NCBI GenBank assembly: GCA_945888375.1
Contig: CAMCZZ010000002.1
Span: forward strand, 62,001-126,000
Length of the DNA: 64,000 bases
Reading direction: 5' to 3'
Source of the DNA: Akkermansia muciniphila
Lineage (GTDB): Bacteria; Verrucomicrobiota; Verrucomicrobiia; Opitutales; Opitutaceae
Numbering within the stretch: the first letter of the stretch is position 1; every line of letters begins with the position of its first letter. The notes under the pieces were generated by a model. The model had not been told where the DNA came from and made no database searches. It worked only from the letters and a program-made list of their open reading frames with translations. This document shows positions 1 to 9,300 of this stretch, piece by piece. Both the position numbers and the translations under genes were made by a program.

Positions 1-1
1 A

Positions 2-250
2 ACCAAGGTCGAAACCGACGGCGGGGCCGTCGCCGGCAGAATAGGGCAAAGCTACGGCGGCGCCTTCACCCTCACCATTGGCGGGCACACGTTGAAAGGC
101 AGCGTGCGCCAACCGGGCATGAACGTCTCTCTTGACCTCGGGCGCATCGCCCTCGAGCCCGGCGACTACGATATAAAAATCCAAGCCGACGAAATCACTG
201 GTGCTGAACTCATGAGGCTCAAAAGCCTCAGCCTCTTTCCGCAGCAATGA
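2..250 (+). CDS. C-terminal end of an exported enzyme, probably a sulfatase with an accessory domain (partial)
   Basis: The last 82 codons of a gene that begins before the window are open in this frame and end at TGA 248-250. The translated tail has alternating short beta-strand-like stretches (IGGHTLKGSV, LEPGDYDIKIQA) and ends ELMRLKSLSLFPQQ. Tails of this kind close many verrucomicrobial and planctomycete sulfatases that carry a carbohydrate-binding-like module; that comparison is from memory of the family and is not proof. The stop overlaps the next start (ATGA), so the two genes are translationally coupled and the next gene is itself a sulfatase. No catalytic residues are visible in this fragment. 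Confidence 0.6.
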   Translation, partial: TKVETDGGAVAGRIGQSYGGAFTLTIGGHTLKGSVRQPGMNVSLDLGRIALEPGDYDIKIQADEITGAELMRLKSLSLFPQQ

Positions 251-2622
251 ATACCTCCCTTTCTTTTGCCGCTTTGTTGAAAAGCGGACTTGTCCTAGCC
301 GTCGGCTTATTCGCCGCCGGCGAGGTCCGCGCCGCTCCCGCCCAGCGACCGCCGAACATCGTCTTCATCCTCGCCGATGACCTCGGCTGGTCTGACCTCG
401 GCTGCTACGGCAGCACGTTTTACGAGACTCCGAACCTCGACCGATTGGCCGCCGGGGGCATGCGATTCACCCACGCCTATGCCGCCGCCCCCGTCTGCTC
501 GCCCACGCGTGCGAGCATCCTCACCGGAAAATCCCCGGCCCGCTTGCGCATAACGGACTGGTTGCCCGGCCGAGAGGAGCGCCCTTCGCAAAAACTAAAG
601 CGCCCTCAACTCCAGCCGTTTCTGCCGCTGGAGGAGACGACTTTTGCCGAGGCCCTTCGGCCGGCCGGCTATAAAACCGCTTTCCTTGGAAAATGGCACC
701 TCGGAGTCTCGCCGGAGCATTGGCCCGAGCATCAGGGCTTCGACCTGAATCTCGGAGGTTGTGGTAAAGGGGCGCCGCCTTCCTACTTCAGTCCTTATAA
801 ACTTCCGAATCTGCCAGACGGGCCGGAAGGAGAATACCTCACGGATCGTCTTACCAGCGAGGCGATCCGCTTCATCGAGCAGCACCGCGAAACGCCGTTC
901 CTCGTCTATCTCTCCCACTACGCCGTTCACAATCCACTGCAGGCCAAACCCGCTTTGGTGGAAAAATACAAAGCCAAGGCGGCGCGTCTTCCCGCCGCCG
1001 TATCCCCCGCGTTTCTCGACGATCACTGGCGTCCCGTCAGGCAGGTGCAAAACCACCCCGCCTACGCGGCGATGGTCGAGAACCTCGACGAAAATGTCGG
1101 TCGCCTTCTGGACAAACTCGACGAGTGGGGCCTCGCCGAAAATACCCTTGTGGTTTTCACCTCGGACAACGGCGGCCTTTCCACCGCCGAGGGTTCGCCG
1201 ACCTCCAATCTGCCCCTGCGCGCTGGAAAAGGCTGGGCCTACGAAGGCGGGGTGCGCGAGCCGCTCCTGATCAAATGGCCTGCGGTGATCCAGCCCCAAA
1301 GCCTTTGCCGCGCGCCCGTTTCGTCGGTGGATTTTTTTCCCACCTTTGGGGAAATGGCCGGCTTGCCGCCGGCCGCTGCGCGCCACCTCGAGGGGGCAAG
1401 TCTCGTGCCCGAGTTCAAAGGCGCGGACACGCCGGAGCGTCCGGTCTTCTGGCATTACCCGCACTACAGCAACCAGGGCGGCTTGCCTTACGGGGCCGTG
1501 CGCTCGGGCGATTTTAAACTCATAGAATGGTATGAGGACCGGCGCGTAGAACTTTACGACCTTCGCCAAGATCCCGGGGAGAAACACAATCTCGCCGACG
1601 GAAATCCCGAGAAAACCGTCGCCCTGCTTGCCCGTTTGCAGGCTTGGCGCCACAGCGTGAATGCACAGATGCCCACCGATAATCCCCTCAAGGCCAAACT
1701 CGGCCTGCCTCGGCGGGACGGCGGCTTCGAGCGCGCGGGGTATAACCTTTGGGACCCTTCGATCATCAAAGTGGGTGATACCTACCACTTGTTCGCCTCG
1801 TGCTGGACGAGTGAAAATTTTAGCGCTTGGAAAACGAGTTTCATTGTGCGCGCTACCTCGAAAAACCTGCTTGGCCCTTACACTTATGCGGGCGAGGTGT
1901 TTCGTCCGCGTCCCGGAGATTTTTTTGATTCCGAAGGATGTCACAACCCGAAGATCGTCTTCCACGGCGGGAAATATTATCTCTACCATCTCGGCATCCC
2001 GGCCTGGAAAAGCGGCGTGGCGGTGAGCGATTCGGTCGAGGGCCCTTGGCAACGCCAAAAAGACTGGTGTATCCCCGCGAATAATCCGGGCCTTTGGATT
2101 CACTCGGACGGCTCTGTCTACGGCGTGGGCAAGGTGAAGGTGGAGAATCCCCGCTTCCCCAGCAGCAAGGTATTTGATGAACTGCTGCACTACATCCACG
2201 CCTACCGGGCGGACTCAATTTTCGGCCCCTACACCCTGCTGCACAAGGGGAGCGAAAACGCCTTGCCGGGTAATTTCCAGAACGAGGACCCCTGTATCTG
2301 GTATGATGGTGTGCGCTACCACATGCTGCTCACCGACCTTCACGGCTTCGCTACCGGGTTCCACAAAAGCTTCGCCTATTACACCTCCAAGGACGGCCTT
2401 TGCTATGGCCTCGTTTCAAAGGATCCTCTCTTCACCAACCAGATCCCCATCCGCTTCTCCGATGGCAGCGAAACCAAATTCCTGCGTATCGAGCGGCCGA
2501 ACGTCGTGCTCGATGAGAAGGGCGCGGTGATTGCGGTGCTCGCCGCTTGTTCCCCGGAAAATCAAAAGGAAGGCGCGCGCATCCTCGTCTTCCCCGTCGA
2601 CGAGTATACCGCCGAGCCTTGA
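247..2622 (+). CDS. Exported sulfatase fused to a C-terminal GH43-like beta-propeller
   Basis: This 791-residue protein has a signal peptide (about residues 1-30). A type I sulfatase domain follows, with the metal-binding ILADDLGWSDLGCYG segment and the formylglycine motif CSPTRAS at Cys84; GKWHLG and FTSDNGG are further sulfatase hallmarks. The sulfatase part ends near residue 480 at a typical LYDLRQDPGEKHNLA tail. Residues about 495-791 form a second domain beginning LWDPSIIKVGDTYHLFASCW (Asp503), with later HNPKIV and NEDPCIWYDG blades, which is the pattern of GH43 and related five-bladed propellers. It probably removes sulfate and a sugar from the same exported substrate. The exact GH43 subfamily and activity cannot be read from the sequence. 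It is coupled to the upstream gene by an ATGA overlap. Confidence 0.88.
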   Translation: MNTSLSFAALLKSGLVLAVGLFAAGEVRAAPAQRPPNIVFILADDLGWSDLGCYGSTFYETPNLDRLAAGGMRFTHAYAAAPVCSPTRASILTGKSPARLRITDWLPGREERPSQKLKRPQLQPFLPLEETTFAEALRPAGYKTAFLGKWHLGVSPEHWPEHQGFDLNLGGCGKGAPPSYFSPYKLPNLPDGPEGEYLTDRLTSEAIRFIEQHRETPFLVYLSHYAVHNPLQAKPALVEKYKAKAARLPAAVSPAFLDDHWRPVRQVQNHPAYAAMVENLDENVGRLLDKLDEWGLAENTLVVFTSDNGGLSTAEGSPTSNLPLRAGKGWAYEGGVREPLLIKWPAVIQPQSLCRAPVSSVDFFPTFGEMAGLPPAAARHLEGASLVPEFKGADTPERPVFWHYPHYSNQGGLPYGAVRSGDFKLIEWYEDRRVELYDLRQDPGEKHNLADGNPEKTVALLARLQAWRHSVNAQMPTDNPLKAKLGLPRRDGGFERAGYNLWDPSIIKVGDTYHLFASCWTSENFSAWKTSFIVRATSKNLLGPYTYAGEVFRPRPGDFFDSEGCHNPKIVFHGGKYYLYHLGIPAWKSGVAVSDSVEGPWQRQKDWCIPANNPGLWIHSDGSVYGVGKVKVENPRFPSSKVFDELLHYIHAYRADSIFGPYTLLHKGSENALPGNFQNEDPCIWYDGVRYHMLLTDLHGFATGFHKSFAYYTSKDGLCYGLVSKDPLFTNQIPIRFSDGSETKFLRIERPNVVLDEKGAVIAVLAACSPENQKEGARILVFPVDEYTAEP

Positions 2623-2687
2623 ACCCGGAACCGAGGCTTCTGGTTTTGGCACCCAATCCCGGTGCCCGACCGCCCGGCGGCGGTGAT

Positions 2688-4217
2688 TTACGGGTGCGGC
2701 CCAAGGAATTGGATGAGCCGCGGCGAAAGCATCTCATACCAGATCGCGTAACCAGTGGCGCTAAGGTGTAGTTTGTCCGGCCCAAGCCCGACCCACGATT
2801 CTCCCTCTGGCGTCATGCGTTCGCCGAGGTTCAGGCGGAAGACGGTCTGGTTGTCCGCGTAGTCTTTAATCAATTCATTCACGGCTGTGATCAAGGTGGT
2901 GCGTCGGGCGGTAGGCAGCAGGTCCATTAGCACGATTTTTGCGGCTGGGAAAAGCGCGCGGGTTTTGTTCACCACGGCGAGAATGCCTTTGGCGGTATCG
3001 CCTGCCGGCCCGCTGTTGTTGGTGCCGATCAAGATTACGGCGACCTTGGGTTGGATCTCGTGGAGGCCGGGGTAGTCGAGCCGGTAGAGCACGTTTTCCA
3101 CCGTATCGCCGGGGATGCCGTAATTAAGCGCGCGGCGCGGGGCGAAGTGTTGTTTCCAGAGCTGTCCGTCCCAGCCGAAGGTGATCGAATCACCGATGAA
3201 GATCAGATCGCAGGCGCCCTTCATCGCGTCGATATTTTGCCGCTGGGTGGCGAGCCAGAGGCCGGGTTTGTAGCGCGTCCCGTTGGGCTCGATTGAGGAC
3301 TGGGGAGCGTCAACCTTTGACGCGGTGGCGGCGGACGTGAGGGCGGGGACGAGAGCGTTGGTTACGGCTTTGCCCAGCGTATTGTAAGCTTCGGGCGTCC
3401 AGTGGGTGAAATCTTTGCGGTTGAGTGCGGTGGCGATCAGCGGAGCCATGACCGAGTGGGCGTCGATCACTGCCAGGCCTTCCTCCGCGGCGAGGCGGTC
3501 GGAGATCGGATTGGTGATCCGGCTGGCGTCGGCCTCGGGATTTTCAAAGACGGCACCGTCCTTGCCCCATGGAGTAGTGCGAACCCAGAAAATCTTTTTC
3601 GCGGCTGTGCCTTTGAGGCGGGCGAAAATTTTTCGGAGCCGCTCTTCATAGCCCTTAGGGTCTTTGCCGTCGTGGATACCAAAATTCACCACTACGAAGT
3701 CCCACGTGTTCCGGCCGTTTTGGTTAAGCCAGATTTCACCAAATTCGAGAAAGCGGGCGGTGGGGCCGCAGTTGGCGGGGGCGCGGTGAACGTTGGCTTT
3801 ACCCTTCAAGGCCTGACGCACGGTGGTGGTGTAGGCGCGCGAGATCGAGTCGCCGATGATCAGCACGCGGGGCAGGGCGGGCTCATCCTGGACGTAGGCC
3901 CACGCATCTTCTGCGGCCTCGTAGGGTTTGGATCCAAAGAGGTCGGTGACGTAGTGGGGGAAATAAAAACCGCCCAACTGATCCTCTAGGGTGTGCAGCC
4001 ACACTTGCTCTTCGGCGCTGGCGGCCTGCACGCGGTCGAGCCACTTTTGGTAGAGGGCGGGTTTTATTTTATCCGCATACTTATTCTGCAGCTGGGCCTC
4101 GTTGGCGTTGCGCGGCTCGTGGGCCGAGGGGCTGGTTGGTGCAGTAGTTTGCGCCGGCAGAAGGGGGAGAAAACCGAGGAGGCAGAGGGTTAATAGCCGG
4201 GGTAGAGATATCTTCAC
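2688..4217 (-). CDS. Exported protein with two tandem SGNH/GDSL hydrolase domains
   Basis: I place the start at the GTG ending at 4217. It gives a clean signal peptide (KISLPRLLTLCLLGFLPLLPAQ), lies 10 bases after the upstream stop and is preceded by CGTCCC; the ATG at 4316 would put about 89 bases inside the upstream gene. The protein is about 509 residues. The first SGNH-like domain has LPRVLIIGDSISRAY, an Asn in FVVVNFGIHDG and a late HWTPEAY. The second has LIFIGDSITFGW, ILIGTNNSG and DKLHLSATGYAIW, giving a full Ser-Gly-Asn-His set. Such enzymes act as carbohydrate esterases, for example on acetyl groups. The gene follows the FAD oxidoreductase on the same strand and is probably cotranscribed. 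The acyl group removed is unknown. Confidence 0.87.
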   Translation of the reverse strand: MKISLPRLLTLCLLGFLPLLPAQTTAPTSPSAHEPRNANEAQLQNKYADKIKPALYQKWLDRVQAASAEEQVWLHTLEDQLGGFYFPHYVTDLFGSKPYEAAEDAWAYVQDEPALPRVLIIGDSISRAYTTTVRQALKGKANVHRAPANCGPTARFLEFGEIWLNQNGRNTWDFVVVNFGIHDGKDPKGYEERLRKIFARLKGTAAKKIFWVRTTPWGKDGAVFENPEADASRITNPISDRLAAEEGLAVIDAHSVMAPLIATALNRKDFTHWTPEAYNTLGKAVTNALVPALTSAATASKVDAPQSSIEPNGTRYKPGLWLATQRQNIDAMKGACDLIFIGDSITFGWDGQLWKQHFAPRRALNYGIPGDTVENVLYRLDYPGLHEIQPKVAVILIGTNNSGPAGDTAKGILAVVNKTRALFPAAKIVLMDLLPTARRTTLITAVNELIKDYADNQTVFRLNLGERMTPEGESWVGLGPDKLHLSATGYAIWYEMLSPRLIQFLGPHP

Positions 4218-4227
4218 GGGACGAGGT

Positions 4228-5793
4228 TTAGTTGACGTTGAGTTCCAGGATCTGGCCGGCCGCTCGCAGGCGCTTTTGCAGTTCGGCGATTGGGACGAGA
4301 TGAACGGCGGTATCATCGTGGCTGGCCATGGCGGCGGCGATGCCCGCGGCCTGGCCGGCGATCATATATTGCGGCTCCATGCGAAAGGACGCGAAGGCGA
4401 TGGTGGAAGCGCTGGCGCAAACCGGCACGAGCAGGTTTTGGCACTCGCTGTAGCGGGGCAGCAAGGCGCGATAAGGGATGTCCCATGGCTCCACCGGGTG
4501 ACTGAGGTAGCCCTCCATGTAGACTTCTTCGGCGGCTTTCGGGAAATAGAAGGTCTTCAGGGAGACCCATTGCACTTCGCGGATGTCGATGTTGTAGCCG
4601 GCAAGGCCGATGCGGTCAAACTTGCGGGGATTGGTCATCAGATCGTGCTGGGTCAGCACGTATTCGCCTAGCATGCGGCGGGCTTCGCGGATGTAGAGCT
4701 GGTGAGGCCATCCGCCGGTGTCGGTGAACTCGTCTTTGCATAGCCCCCATGGCGCGTATTTAGCCCGAATACCGGTTGGCACGGACGGATCATTTTGCAG
4801 ATAGTAAACTAGGCCGTGGGCCCAATCGAGGTGTTGTTGCCAGATCTCTTTGCGGCGGGAGGGGGAGCCGTCCGGGTAGTCTTGGTTGGCGCCGAGTAGA
4901 TTGAGCGAGAATGGGTAGCCGGCGTTGATGTCGGTCTTGCCGTTGGGCATCGGTTTTATACCGAGTATGTTTTGGACTTTTTCCCCGCCGACCTCGAAGC
5001 AGCGGCGTATCAGCTCATAGTCCTCGCGATCGTAGCGTTCGGGGCGGGGGATGGGCAGGCGGTTTTCGGGGACGTCGGTGAGGCAGAGGCGGAAGCAGTA
5101 GCCTTGGATTTTACCGTCGCCTGCACCGGTGGGGGTAAGGTCCTCCTCGGCCGTGATGTGGGGTAGCAGGCGGCCGTCTTTCCATGGCGAGATGGCAAAA
5201 TTCACCTGATGATTGCTGCGCAGAATCTCGCGGCGGCCGGCGAGGGATTCTTGGTAAAGATCTCGGCTCTCTCGGCCTACGCGGTAGGAGACGCCGGCGG
5301 CTTTTAGCAGATCGCCCTCGTAAGTCGCATCGATGAAGACCTTGGCGGTATGAACGCGACCCTCGCTTGATTTGATGGCGCTGATGCGACCCTCGGTTTT
5401 GATGACAGCGTCGATGCCCTGGCCGTATTCGACGGTGACGTTTTGCTCCTTTAGCATCGCCTTTAAGATATTCTCGGCGACGTGTGGCTCAAAAATCCAC
5501 GCAATGTCCTGATCGTAATGACGACCAACGCGGCGAAAAAACTCCAGAGCTAGCCCACCGATGCAGTTCTCCTGGCGATCCATATCGGTGCGGCCAAGTC
5601 CGCCGGACAGCATGCCGCCGATGTGCCGGCCCGGCTCGAGCAGCAGCACCCGGGCACCCTGGCTTGCTGCTCCGATCGCGGCCATCGCGCCACCGGCCGT
5701 GCCGCCATAAACAATCACATCCGCCGGCGGGGACTCGGCTCGACTTACGGGAAGCAGGGCAACGCAGAGGCTAAGTAGCAGGGGGCGAAACAT
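4228..5793 (-). CDS. Exported FAD-dependent oxidoreductase
   Basis: The ATG at 5793 starts a signal peptide (MFRPLLLSLCVALLPVSRAES) and is preceded by CTCCCCACCCC; upstream in-frame codons give no sensible N-terminus. The 521-residue protein opens with a dinucleotide-binding fold, DVIVYGGTAGGAMAAIGAA, followed by VLLLEPGRHIGGML and, further on, KVFIDATYEGDLLKAAG. This is the FAD-dependent oxidoreductase family (PF12831 type) often found in polysaccharide-utilisation regions of Verrucomicrobiota and Planctomycetota. The C-terminus contains MIAGQAAGIAAAMA, as expected for the FAD-binding domain. The substrate is unknown. It heads a two-gene leftward operon with the tandem SGNH hydrolase. Confidence 0.9.
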   Translation of the reverse strand: MFRPLLLSLCVALLPVSRAESPPADVIVYGGTAGGAMAAIGAASQGARVLLLEPGRHIGGMLSGGLGRTDMDRQENCIGGLALEFFRRVGRHYDQDIAWIFEPHVAENILKAMLKEQNVTVEYGQGIDAVIKTEGRISAIKSSEGRVHTAKVFIDATYEGDLLKAAGVSYRVGRESRDLYQESLAGRREILRSNHQVNFAISPWKDGRLLPHITAEEDLTPTGAGDGKIQGYCFRLCLTDVPENRLPIPRPERYDREDYELIRRCFEVGGEKVQNILGIKPMPNGKTDINAGYPFSLNLLGANQDYPDGSPSRRKEIWQQHLDWAHGLVYYLQNDPSVPTGIRAKYAPWGLCKDEFTDTGGWPHQLYIREARRMLGEYVLTQHDLMTNPRKFDRIGLAGYNIDIREVQWVSLKTFYFPKAAEEVYMEGYLSHPVEPWDIPYRALLPRYSECQNLLVPVCASASTIAFASFRMEPQYMIAGQAAGIAAAMASHDDTAVHLVPIAELQKRLRAAGQILELNVN

Positions 5794-5945
5794 GGGGTGG
5801 GGAGCGGCTAAGGGGAAGAGGTAGAGGGAGAAAGAGGCATCGCGCACATGCTGGCGCGGGCTTCGCTTTAAATGGATTTCCAACCAAATGCGGGTCCTCG
5901 ATTTTACGGCAATTTCTCGGAACAACGTAAAGCCCAAACCCCGCT

Positions 5946-5962
5946 ATTGTAATAGTTACAAT
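5946..5962. promoter_or_regulatory. Perfect 7-3-7 inverted repeat, candidate operator
   Basis: ATTGTAA and TTACAAT flank a TAG spacer. It lies about 150 bases upstream of the FAD oxidoreductase start and 350 upstream of the beta-strand protein. The symmetry is seen directly; regulator and function are unknown. Confidence 0.5.
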
Positions 5963-5995
5963 AATTTACTTTAGGTGCTGTGAGCAGGCTTAAAT

Positions 5996-6011
5996 TGAAT
6001 AAATTTATTCA
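5996..6011. promoter_or_regulatory. 16-base perfect palindrome, candidate operator
   Basis: TGAATAAATTTATTCA reads the same on both strands. Its outer TGAA/TTCA half-sites recur, with a shorter spacer, in the divergent region near 30.85 kb. Confidence 0.45.
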
Positions 6012-6311
6012 TTAAGTTATTTAAATAAATCATTTTATGTGGGTAAACTTTGGCTTTCTTTGATTCGAAAAGGCCCCCCCGGTTTTTTTAAAAACTTGCT
6101 TCAATGCTGTCCATTGTGTGTTTTCTTGCATCATTAAGTTTGACATTAAAAATGATTCAACGACTCATCGGTTCGTTTAAGTTTCTAAACAGAATCCAAA
6201 CAATAACCCAACCCCGCCGTCTCCCCTCAGTTGTAACGTGGTTGTTTGCTTCGCGGTTCATGTATGTTCAGCCCCGGAACAAAAAACCTGCTATTTTAAC
6301 CCCATCGCCCC

Positions 6312-9300
6312 ATGATCACCTTCCCCGTCTTTAAAGCAACGGCCGCCTGGCGGTTTCTTCGCGAGTCTCTCAATGACTCTTTGCAGACCGCACCCCGCGT
6401 CCTTGGTGCGGCATTTATGGCCTTCGGTCTGAGCAAAGCGGTCGCGGCGACTGCCTTTATCGCGGATTACACAACATTCACGGTTGGCGGATTGGCCGGC
6501 CAAAACAGCTGGGCTCAGGTTACGAGTTCCACCAATACAGCCACTCCTATCCAAGTGATCGCGGCGGCCACGACGATTCCTCAGTCTATCAAGATCAAGG
6601 GTGTTGCCAGCGCGGCCCAAGCCTATCGCGATCTGCCGGTTGCATTTAATCCGGTCGGTGCCACCGCTACGTCCACCTTTTATTACGTCATCGAAAACCT
6701 CCGGGTGATTCAGGCCTACAATTCCTCGACCGGCACCGGCTCCGGAATTTGCGCGCTGACGACAACGGCGGGAGGAACTGGGACATTTTTATCGCGTCTT
6801 TATGTTCGTCGCTTTGGCGGTGTGTCGTCGAACACCTTGACTTACGATCTTGGGCTTAACCCGGCCGGTGCTGGCATCGTCTACGGCACTACGCCCCTTA
6901 GTCTGAATACCTCCTACAGAATCGTGGTGGAGTATACCGCCAATCCTACTGGGACCTTGGATGTCGTTAAGGTCTACGTGAATCCGGCCGGCTTGAATCC
7001 GGCCGCCTGGACGGCTGAAATCAGCCAGACGATCGCCACGGATCCAACTGCCAGCGCTAAAGCCTTCGTCTGGACCCCAGGAGCTGTTTCCCAAAGCACG
7101 ATTAACGAATTTACGGTCAGTAAATTGCTGGTGGGCGATACGCCTGCCGATGTCTTGCCGCCCGGTGCACCGGTCGTGGCCGCGGCCACCAATGTCGCCT
7201 CCGGAGGCTTCACCGCCAACTGGTCCGCTTCCACCGGGGCGACCGGCTATTATCTCGATGTTTCGACCGATGCGACCTTCGCCACCTTGGTCTCAGGATA
7301 CAGCAACCTCGATGTTGGCGACGTCACCTCTTGGGTGGTTACCGGGACTTTCGACCCTGGCCAGACGCTTTATTACCGGGTTCGGGCTCGCAGCACGGTC
7401 AGTTCATCGGATAGCTCCGCCGTGCAAAATATCCAGCTGCCCGGCGTCGCCACGGCTCTGGTTTACACTAACGGCTCAACCACTGGCGCTGCCGATTGGG
7501 TTACGATTGCCGATTGGGACACCATTCCGGTCAGTGATGCGAAATCCACCGTGAATTTCATCGGTGCGTTGTCAGGCGGGCTTTCTGTAAACAACGCGGC
7601 CGCCTACACACTAAACGCGCTCAACTTTGCCAACAGCGGCACCGGCCCGCTCGCGGTTACGGGTGGCTTGCTCACCTTTGAAACGAATACCGCTCCGGCG
7701 ACTCCAGTGGCCCCGGCGGTCGGCTTTAGCACCGCGGCGGCCGTTTCGGTCACCGTCTCCAACCCCATGGCACTCAACAGCGATACCACGTTTTCCCGCG
7801 CTTCCACCGCTGGCACCGTTTCGATCGACGGGGTGATTGGCGGCAACGGCGCCTTCATCAAAGCAGGTAACGGCAACATTTTGATTTCGGGTGTATCGAA
7901 TACCTTCAGCGGCGGGGTGAAAATCAACGATAACGAGCTCCGCGTTAATACGCTCGGCGGCTCGCTCGGCACCGGTAACATCACCCTCGGCAAGGGCACC
8001 ACCACCGGTCTTCTGCGCTGGGGCGATTCCTTCACTGCGACCACCGAATCCACCAGCAAAACCATCACCCTTGCCGGCACAAGTGGCGGCGGCACGATCG
8101 ACGTGCGTGGTGCCAACGAGCTCACCCTCAATGGCGCGATCGACACCGGCAGCGATGCCAGCAACCGCGCCCTGCAATTCACGGGCAACGGCCTAAATGC
8201 AACCAGCGGATATTCGCTCGTGGTGAACGGCCTTATCAGTGGCAACGCCCGCCTGCGCATCAACGGCAGTGGAGATCGCTCCGTCGTGCTGGCCAATTCA
8301 AACAATACCTTCACCGGCGGGGTCACGCTAGATGGCAACACTACCGGCAAATCTTACAAAACTTACGTCACGAGGATCGGTAACACCGGTGAGCCCAGCC
8401 CCCTCGGCACCGCCGCCACCATCAATTTCGGCAGCAATAATACCGGCGGAGCCTTTAACTTCCTTGTCTGGACCAGCAGCGTCAACGAGACGACGGACAA
8501 GGTCATCAACCTCGCCGGCACGACCAATGGCGCCTTGGTTAACAACAAGGGCAGCGCGCTCCTCAAGTTCACCTCCGCACTCACCGCCACCGGTAGCGGC
8601 ATCAAGACCCTCTACGCAGACCAAGATTTTGCTTCGGGCTCCACCGAGTTCTCGGGAAGCATTCCCGATAGCGCCGGCGGCGCCACGTTGCTCAACAAGA
8701 ATGGTCTGGGCACCTTGATTCTCTCGGCGGCCAATACCTTCACCGGTGGCACCACCATCAAGGGTGGCACGCTCCAACTCGGGCATGCCTCGGCCTTGGC
8801 CAGCAGCGGTAACGTCGCCTTCACTTCCAACGGCGTGGGCACTGGCGCCATCAAACTAGCCTACTCCGGCAGCGGCCCGACGCTCGGTAATCTGCTAGTT
8901 CAGCGCAACGCCACCATCGACCTCGGCGCCACCGCCGGGGCCTCGATCACTTTCGCGACGGCCGCCGGTTGGACCGCCGGCACCACCCTCACCGTGGCCA
9001 ACAGCGCCACGGCCAGCCTCTACATCCTCAACGCCACCGGACTCGATCTCGCCCAAATCGTTTCGTTCGAGATGCCCTTTATTGCCGCGACACATGATCC
9101 CGTTACCGGGCAGATCCGTTTTGGCCAGGCCGACACCACCGCGCCGGTCATCTCTCTGGGTGGTGCCTCTACCATCGGCGCAGATTGGGGTTCGCTCTAC
9201 ACCGATGCCGGGGCCACCGCATCGGACAATGTGGATGGCTCGGTCAACGTGATCACCACCGGCTCGGTGAATACGGCTAGGCCCGGCGTCTATATCCTGA

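Larger units (their letters stand above)
5794..6311. promoter_or_regulatory. AT-rich divergent intergenic region with two perfect palindromes
   Basis: This 518-base gap separates the leftward FAD operon from the rightward beta-strand protein. It holds a 7-3-7 perfect inverted repeat ATTGTAATAGTTACAAT at 5946-5962 and a 16-base perfect palindrome TGAATAAATTTATTCA at 5996-6011. Both are candidate repressor or activator sites. A TTGACA at about 6140 has no convincing -10 partner at the right distance. A 76-codon open frame at 6104-6334 has no recognisable content and overlaps the next gene, so I do not call it. Confidence 0.5.

Noticed and set aside
2648-2666. GGCACC/GGTGCC hairpin between convergent genes at 2.65 kb
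   Set aside because: Stem is short and neither direction has a T run, so it is not called a terminator.
6074-6080. Run of seven C followed by GG and seven T
   Set aside because: Looked like a terminator or slippery site, but there is no complementary stem and it is intergenic, so slippage would have no coding effect.
6104-6334. 76-codon open frame before the beta-strand gene
   Set aside because: AT-rich, overlaps the next gene by 23 bases and has no recognisable signal or domain; more likely promoter DNA.
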